From NCBI GenBank assembly GCA_008931825.1, contig QXVZ01022251.1, positions 1 through 23,129 of the forward strand: a stretch of 23,129 bases of DNA. The letters run 5' to 3'. A model generated the notes under the pieces. That model was not told where the DNA came from and made no database searches. It worked only from the letters and a program-made list of their open reading frames with translations. The translations under genes were made by a program, and so were the position numbers. Positions 17,770 through 23,129 of this stretch are shown here, in pieces. The DNA is from Phallusia fumigata (taxonomy: Eukaryota; Chordata; Ascidiacea; Phlebobranchia; Ascidiidae). How positions within the stretch are numbered: position 1 is the stretch's first letter; each line of letters opens with the position of its first letter.

Positions 17770-17776
17770 TTTTATA
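17770..17776 (-). promoter_or_regulatory. TATA box of the astacin gene
   Basis: On the - strand the sequence reads CTATAAAAGGC, a near-perfect TATA element 46 bases before the start codon at 17724. Transcription would start about 20 bases before the ATG, giving a very short 5' UTR. Confidence 0.6.
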
Positions 17777-17777
17777 G

Positions 17778-18063
17778 ATAACTGATTACAAAACAAGCAT
17801 GGTGCTAGTTCGACAGGAACAGCGTTTAGTGATACAAATCAAAAATTGTCTGTGAAACGCTGATTTAGTTTCTTAGAAAATAGTTCGCTGCTTTCATCAA
17901 CTGATTTGAAAATTTTCCAGAAAAAATCTTTGTTTTCTCGTTGTTACGAAGAAGTGCTTTATTTAAATTCCACAGCAGGAGATTGGCAAACAAATCCAAA
18001 ATTGTTCAAAGTGTTTTCCTAGGACTTTTTATGAAATCTCCCGACTGTAAAGAGCTCTGCTGT
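17778..18063. other. Upstream region of the astacin gene, no gene seen
   Basis: AT-rich sequence with no supported exon; it should include the proximal promoter. Confidence 0.3.
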
Positions 18064-18267
18064 GGCAACGTTTGCGTTGTCAGCAAATAGTTTCCGCCGT
18101 TGTTATGAAAAGCTCAGTAGTTGTTTTTTTTGTAAAAATGCCGCCTTGGCAAAACGGTCCGCTGTAGTACAACAGATCAAAGATAAAGCTGCAAAGTTTG
18201 CAAGTTTTTTTGTTTTGTTTAAGTTAAGCTGTGCAGAAGTGTTGTCGAGCTAAAAAAAAACAGCAAA

Positions 18268-18536
18268 TCACTTGGATAATTGGGTTTCGATCTTTGCACT
18301 GGTCAAACTTTCTATCCAATTACCATCCATGGCTTGGTTGGCAATCTGAGAGCGTATGACAACGTTTTGCAGCTTCATTATATAACATAGATTTCCGTCA
18401 TAACATATTTGCGTCTTGACCAAGGGATTTTGCTTCTCTTGACACCCGTACCCCCATCCCCATGAAACAACACCAACCAATTAGCTGCGACAACTCTTTA
18501 CTTTGCTTGCTCAAACGGCCTTCAGCCGTCTGCCCG
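18268..18536 (-). pseudogene. Trypsin-like relic, copy 1
   Basis: It aligns with the trypsin exon 22849-22962 and keeps VGVVSWGWGYGC and QEKQNP, and further on a C-terminal segment with DGNWIESL before the stop (18268-18270). The block that should encode GDSGGP is rearranged (GGCAGACGG...), the frame before VGVV contains TAA, and the donor is ATATGT instead of GTATGT. The short former intron now reads through in frame. The catalytic serine is absent, so it cannot be an active protease. Confidence 0.75.
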
Positions 18537-19094
18537 CGATCCGAACCTACCCGGTTACGGTTCGATTTAAGGCATGCCATATTCCACGTCTTTTGCTATT
18601 AGTTCAAATTAAAAAAAAAAATCGCCTCCATTTAGTTTTGGCTTTTACGTTTTCCCACAAGCAACGATAGGATCCCAAATGAGCACCTGGAATATTTGTC
18701 TTTAAAAACGCGCTCGTATAGCTGGTAAAGTTTTTGTTGTCATAGCAAAACTTGCTATATTTTTATTGCCTTGTTGCTGCCACCTATAAGCTAGAGTTAC
18801 TTGCTGTTACTTTTAGGCCTTTTCCTATTCACTAACCACAGTCAGTGAGTTGATGGTAGATTCCTCTTAAGCTGGAGGAAGACAGAGTGGCCGTACGTAC
18901 TTTGCGCTCGAGCTGTGTAATGTAACAGCAGTGCTACTACTGTTGGTTGGTCCAGCGATATACATCATGTGTATATTGTACATAATTTCTTGCCTCGCAA
19001 TAATACTGCCGAAATGGCACAACTTTTTCATGGGCTGTCAACTATATTGAACGCACTCCCTATCAGTTATCATGCCACGTTTGCCTTTTCTTGC

Positions 19095-19330
19095 TAATAA
19101 AGTTCAAAACAGTATTAAACACGTCTTCTTGTGTTATAGTTCGTGTTGGAAGTTTCGCAGCGGAAGTTAAATCTCAGCTCTCCAGCATCGGGAATACTGG
19201 CGGAGAAGTGGTGCTTTGTCAAGTAAGCAAAATTCTTGTAAAGATTGTGGTGTTTGGCATTGCAAACGATCACTAGATCAAACTAACTATACTGGACACT
19301 ATATGCTGCATATGTTAAGTGTCCTCATGC
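19095..19330 (+). repeat. Splice-bounded dispersed module, copy 3
   Basis: Exon-like part 19140-19222 between GTGTTATAG and CAA/GTAAGC. All three + frames and one - frame stay largely open here (e.g. + frame SFAAEVKSQLSSIGN, - frame IPDAGELRFNFRC), which makes its coding status undecidable by eye. Confidence 0.55.
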
Positions 19331-19740
19331 TGCAAAAGTTTATGTCAGCTGCGTATGTGTTTAAACGCGTTCGTTGAAGTCCGACTAAAAAATACTCGTC
19401 GATGCGCAGTCAAGCGTAACGCTACGTTGCTTGTTGAGTTTAGATTCCAGGTTTGATTTGGTTAATTGATTTTTAGCAGGAAATTTGTTGGTTTATATTG
19501 GTAGATGGTTCTAGCAATGACGAATNGGCAACGTTTGCGTTGTCAGCAAATAGTTTTCCGCCGTTGTCAAAAAGTTATGAAAAGGCGCTGTAGTTGCTTT
19601 GTTGTAAAAATGCCGCCTTGGCAAAACGGTCCGCTGTAGTACAACAGATCAAAGATAAAGCTGCAAAGTTTGCAAGTTTTTTTGTTTTGTTTAAGTTGAG
19701 CTGTGCAGAAGTGTTGTCGAGCTAAAAAAAAAACAGCAAG

Positions 19741-20010
19741 TCACTTGGATAATTGCGTTTTCGATCTTTGCACTTGTCAAACTTTCTATCCAATTACCAT
19801 CCATGGCTTGGTTGGCAATCTGAGAGCGTATGACAACGTTTTGCAGCTTCATTATATAACATAGATTTCCGCCATAACATATTTGCGTCTTGACCAAGGG
19901 ATTTTGCTTCTCTTGACACCCGTACCCCCATCCCCATGAAACAACACCAACCAATTAGCTGCGACAACTCTTTACTTTACTTGCTCAAACGGCCTTCAGC
20001 CGTCTGCCCG
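19741..20010 (-). pseudogene. Trypsin-like relic, copy 2 (contig overlap)
   Basis: The same relic as 18268-18536, with the same lost serine block and donor. One extra base near 19757 shifts the frame before the stop. It shares all the older damage, so the two copies separated after the gene died, or are alleles. Confidence 0.75.
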
Positions 20011-20559
20011 CGATCCGAACCTACCCGGTTACGGTTCGATTTAAGGCATGCCATATTCCACGTCTTTTGCTATTAGTTCAAATTAAAAAAAAATTCGCCT
20101 CCATTTAGTTTTGGCTTTTACGTTTTCCCACAAGCAACGATAGGATCCAAATGAGCTCCTGGAATATTTGTCTTTAAAAACTTGCTCGTACAGCTGGTAA
20201 AGTTTTGGTTGTTACAGCCAAACGTACTATATTTTTATTGCCTTGTTGCTGCCACCTATAAGCTAGAGTTACTTGCTGTTACTTTTAGGCCTTTGCCTAT
20301 TCACTAACCACAGCAAGTGAGTTAATGATAGGTTCCTCCTAAGCTGGAGGAAGACAGAGTGACCGTACGTACTTTGCGCTCGGGCTGCGTAATGTAACAG
20401 CAGTGCTACTAAATGTTGGTTGGTCCAGCGATACACATCATGTGTATATTGTACATAGTTTCTTGCCTCGTAATAATACTGCCGAAATGGCACAAATTTT
20501 TTATGGGTTGTCAAATATATGAACGCACTCCCTATCAGTTATCATACAACGTTTGTCTT

Positions 20560-20810
20560 TTCTTGCTTTTTAAAGTTTAAAACAGTATTAAACACGTCTT
20601 CTTCTGTTATAGTTCGTGTGGGAAGTTTCGCAGCGGAAGTTAAATCTCAGCTCTCCAGCATCGGGAATTCTTGCGGAGAGATGGTGCTTTGTCAGGTTAG
20701 CAAAATTCTTGTAAAGATTGTGGTGTTTGGCATTGCAAACGATCACTTGATCAAACTAACTATACTGGACACTATATGCTGCATATGTTAAGTGGCCTCA
20801 TGCTGCAAAA
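20560..20810 (+). repeat. Splice-bounded dispersed module, copy 4
   Basis: The partner of copy 3 in the 1.4-kb duplicate. Exon-like part 20613-20695; donor CAG/GTTAGC. It differs from copy 3 by several substitutions. Confidence 0.55.
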
Positions 20811-21025
20811 GTTTATGTCAGCTGCGTATGTGTTTAAACGCGTTCGTGAGTTGCTTGTTGAGTTTAGATTCCAGGTTTGATTTAGTTAATAGATTTTGGC
20901 AGGAAATTTGTTGGTTTATATTGGTAGATGGTTCTAGCAATGACGAATATACAAAAATAAGGTAGGCGGTGTGGTTGTTTATTGTGAAATTGCTTGAAAA
21001 CTTGATTAGATTAAAATCAACGTAC

Positions 21026-21575
21026 CTGAAATGATGTCCAAATGGGCTATTTCCATAGCATGTAGATTCGGCTCTGTTTAATTTCATTGTGTTCAAATTC
21101 ACACAGTGGTTTGTTATAAATTCGACATAATACTTGGCTTCTTCATTCCTATACCACTATAAAGCGTGTGAAAATACCATGTGTTGGTCCCCTCTAAAAA
21201 AACTGTTAAAGTTATGAAATTTTTTATCCCTTGCAAAAAACCTTGGACGTTAGTTCTACAAAAGAACTTCTTGACCTAAACTTCATTGGCATCGGTCGTT
21301 ATATTGCAATCATTCACTTCCCAGTTCAATCATTCTTTGGGGTTACATAGAGGTCGGCAATGCTGTAAATAAATAAAAATAAAATATATCATCTCAGAGA
21401 TATAGGTGTTGTGAGAAGACACAATACTGCCAAAAAATATTCAATACATAATAAAATAATGCCAGTTTAATGCATGCTTAGAAAGCAAAACAAAACAAAG
21501 TTCTTACTCAATGCTGGCGACCGCGCCAATGAAAAGAAAGGCCACCAAACCATGGTGTAAGATCGAAGTTTCCAT
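21026..21575 (-). pseudogene. Decayed paralogue of the first three astacin-gene exons
   Basis: Exon 1 (21508-21575, ATG at 21575) encodes a signal peptide METSILHHGLVAFLFIGAV and has the same length (68 bases) and end phase as astacin exon 1. Exon 3 (21026-21073) has the same 48-base length and conserved peptide. The middle exon (21322-21362) is six bases shorter, has an in-frame TGA and its donor is GGAAGTG instead of GTAAGTG. No antistasin or astacin exons follow; instead the trypsin relic lies downstream. It could be a dead astacin duplicate or the 5' end of a former trypsin gene sharing this leader. Confidence 0.7.
21508..21575 (-). CDS. Signal-peptide exon of the decayed paralogue
   Basis: ATG at 21575, hydrophobic core LVAFLFIGAVA, donor GA/GTAAGA, phase 2. 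The exon itself is intact and could still be transcribed. Confidence 0.6.
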
Positions 21576-21770
21576 TTTGCTGATAGTTACTTTACAACAA
21601 ACGGTTTATTTTGTCAACAAACGGCTTGTACTACCGTACGGCACCCGTTGTTAATGCGAACGGACCAGTATTTTGTTTTATTGTATGTAGGAAAAGAATT
21701 AGTGTCAAAAGCGCTTTCTAGCTTGGTTTCACAAACACATTTCTGGCTTGGTGTGTGCTTCCAGCTGTTA

Positions 21771-21992
21771 CGCATCACATTATGACTGCGAACAATTTTG
21801 TTATTTGAAACGTTATTCTTATCCCTTTTTATCGTGCCAAAGTTCTTCAACCCCACTTCAAACTCTATTAAGTTGATGTTACAAAAATTGAAACGTATGT
21901 AACAAAACAGCTTTGAAAGAATAGGAATAAGAAGTGCAACAAAATCAATCCAATACAGTTTAAATGGCGTAATGTTAGGTTAATGTCTTTTT
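21771..21992. repeat. Direct duplicate around n21993, first copy (partner 21994-22215)
   Basis: 222 bases starting CGCATCACATTATGACTGCG are repeated without visible change after the n. Contig overlap. No gene in it. Confidence 0.9.
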
Positions 21993-22215
21993 NCGCATCA
22001 CATTATGACTGCGAACAATTTTGTTATTTGAAACGTTATTCTTATCCCTTTTTATCGTGCCAAAGTTCTTCAACCCCACTTCAAACTCTATTAAGTTGAT
22101 GTTACAAAAATTGAAACGTATGTAACAAAACAGCTTTGAAAGAATAGGAATAAGAAGTGCAACAAAATCAATCCAATACAGTTTAAATGGCGTAATGTTA
22201 GGTTAATGTCTTTTT

Positions 22216-22523
22216 ATACATGTCTATTTCCCACTGTGTCTATCTTAACCAACAAAACTAACAACTCTAATCTTTTTGCCATTTATCGTAAGAAAAACAT
22301 GACAAAAACCTTTTTCAAATTTTTGTAATTTAGGTATCTTTGTCAAGCGTTTGAAGCGGCGCCATCGAGGCCAGATTAAGAACCATTGACTTGAAACAAA
22401 ACTTATCTGTCAGGCTTTGTTTGATTTCCTACACATCGTTTTTTTTGGGCCTTGTTAAATATTTCTGAGTAAATGCATCGTTTTTCTCTTTGTCACAGTA
22501 GTTTGCTTCGTACAAATTTAACG
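22216..22523. other. Intergenic sequence, nothing recognised
   Basis: AT-rich sequence between the contig overlap and the 3' end of the trypsin-like gene; no exon or RNA gene could be supported. Confidence 0.3.
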
Positions 22524-22529
22524 TTTATT
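22524..22529 (-). terminator. Polyadenylation signal of the trypsin-like gene
   Basis: AATAAA on the - strand, 82 bases after the stop codon at 22612-22614. Confidence 0.5.
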
Positions 22530-22611
22530 TGCGCTAAAAGTTCCCAAGTACATATTGTAGCATAAATATGTTTATCTCGCAGTTTTACTGGATTGACCGC
22601 TGATCATAAAG

Positions 22612-22989
<378 letters not shown>

Positions 22990-23129
22990 TCATTTTACAA
23001 CACCATCCCCAAAGCGGACAAAATAATTGAAACAGAAGACAGCTTTCGCTGTTATTGTAAACTATTCTAAAAATATTTAAAGGTATTCCTATCATTGTAA
23101 TTCGGATAGAAAAGCGTTGCCCCGAAACA

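Larger units (their letters stand above)
18064..19525. repeat. Large direct duplicate around n19526, first copy (partner 19527-20948)
   Basis: About 1.4 kb repeated at roughly 95 percent identity by eye, starting GGCAACGTTTGCG in both copies and ending GACGAAT. The first copy has about 48 extra bases near 19376-19425. It contains the trypsin relic and the dispersed module. It is best explained as two haplotypes of the same locus. Confidence 0.85.

Overview
This is a eukaryotic, intron-rich, AT-rich window. It probably comes from a marine invertebrate deuterostome. A tunicate such as Ciona is my best guess: short GT-AG introns, a collagen-plus-C-type-lectin gene, secreted protease genes, and many unmerged, slightly different contig copies as expected from a highly heterozygous diploid. 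The species is an inference; the gene models below were read directly from splice sites and reading frames. The assembly is imperfect: one 305-base gap (10809-11113), and five single-n joins (13202, 13610, 16412, 19526, 21993), four of them bracketed by the same sequence at the end of one contig and the start of the next, the fifth by a copy lying further inside the preceding contig.

Left part (1-6 kb). On the + strand at 1000-2084 lies a collectin-like gene (signal peptide, nine Gly-X-Y triplets, C-type lectin domain). It has an in-frame TAA and a terminal exon that cannot be joined in frame. On the - strand at 3655-5973 I assembled a five-exon gene for an unrecognised protein of about 154 residues whose exon phases all agree. 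A candidate + strand terminal exon (5430-5573) lies inside one of its introns.

Middle (6-10.6 kb). This is mostly repeats: a splice-bounded module present twice here and twice more near 19-20.7 kb, a 1.04-kb foldback element with a 5-bp target duplication (7806-8848), and a tandem pair of about 0.8-0.9-kb units carrying one intact and one decayed copy of an ShK exon.

Right part (10.6-17.8 kb). On the - strand, eleven exons form a complete 364-residue open frame: signal peptide, short acidic linker, antistasin-like six-Cys domain, pro-segment with an aspartate-switch-like motif and a furin site, complete astacin zinc-protease domain, and C-terminal ShK domain. All ten splice phases match and the total length is divisible by three. 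An antistasin domain inside the propeptide of an astacin-ShK protease is an architecture I do not know from described families, and it is the main discovery candidate. Two catalytic exons occur twice because of contig overlap. The introns contain a 529-bp hAT-type element and a GC-richer palindromic repeat.

Far right (17.8-23.1 kb). More of the same protease cluster on the - strand: a decayed paralogue of the first three exons of the astacin gene (21026-21575), a trypsin-like relic that has lost its catalytic-serine block (present twice through contig overlap), and the two last exons of an apparently intact trypsin-like gene (22612-22962) that continues beyond the window. The cluster looks like a birth-and-death family of secreted proteases.
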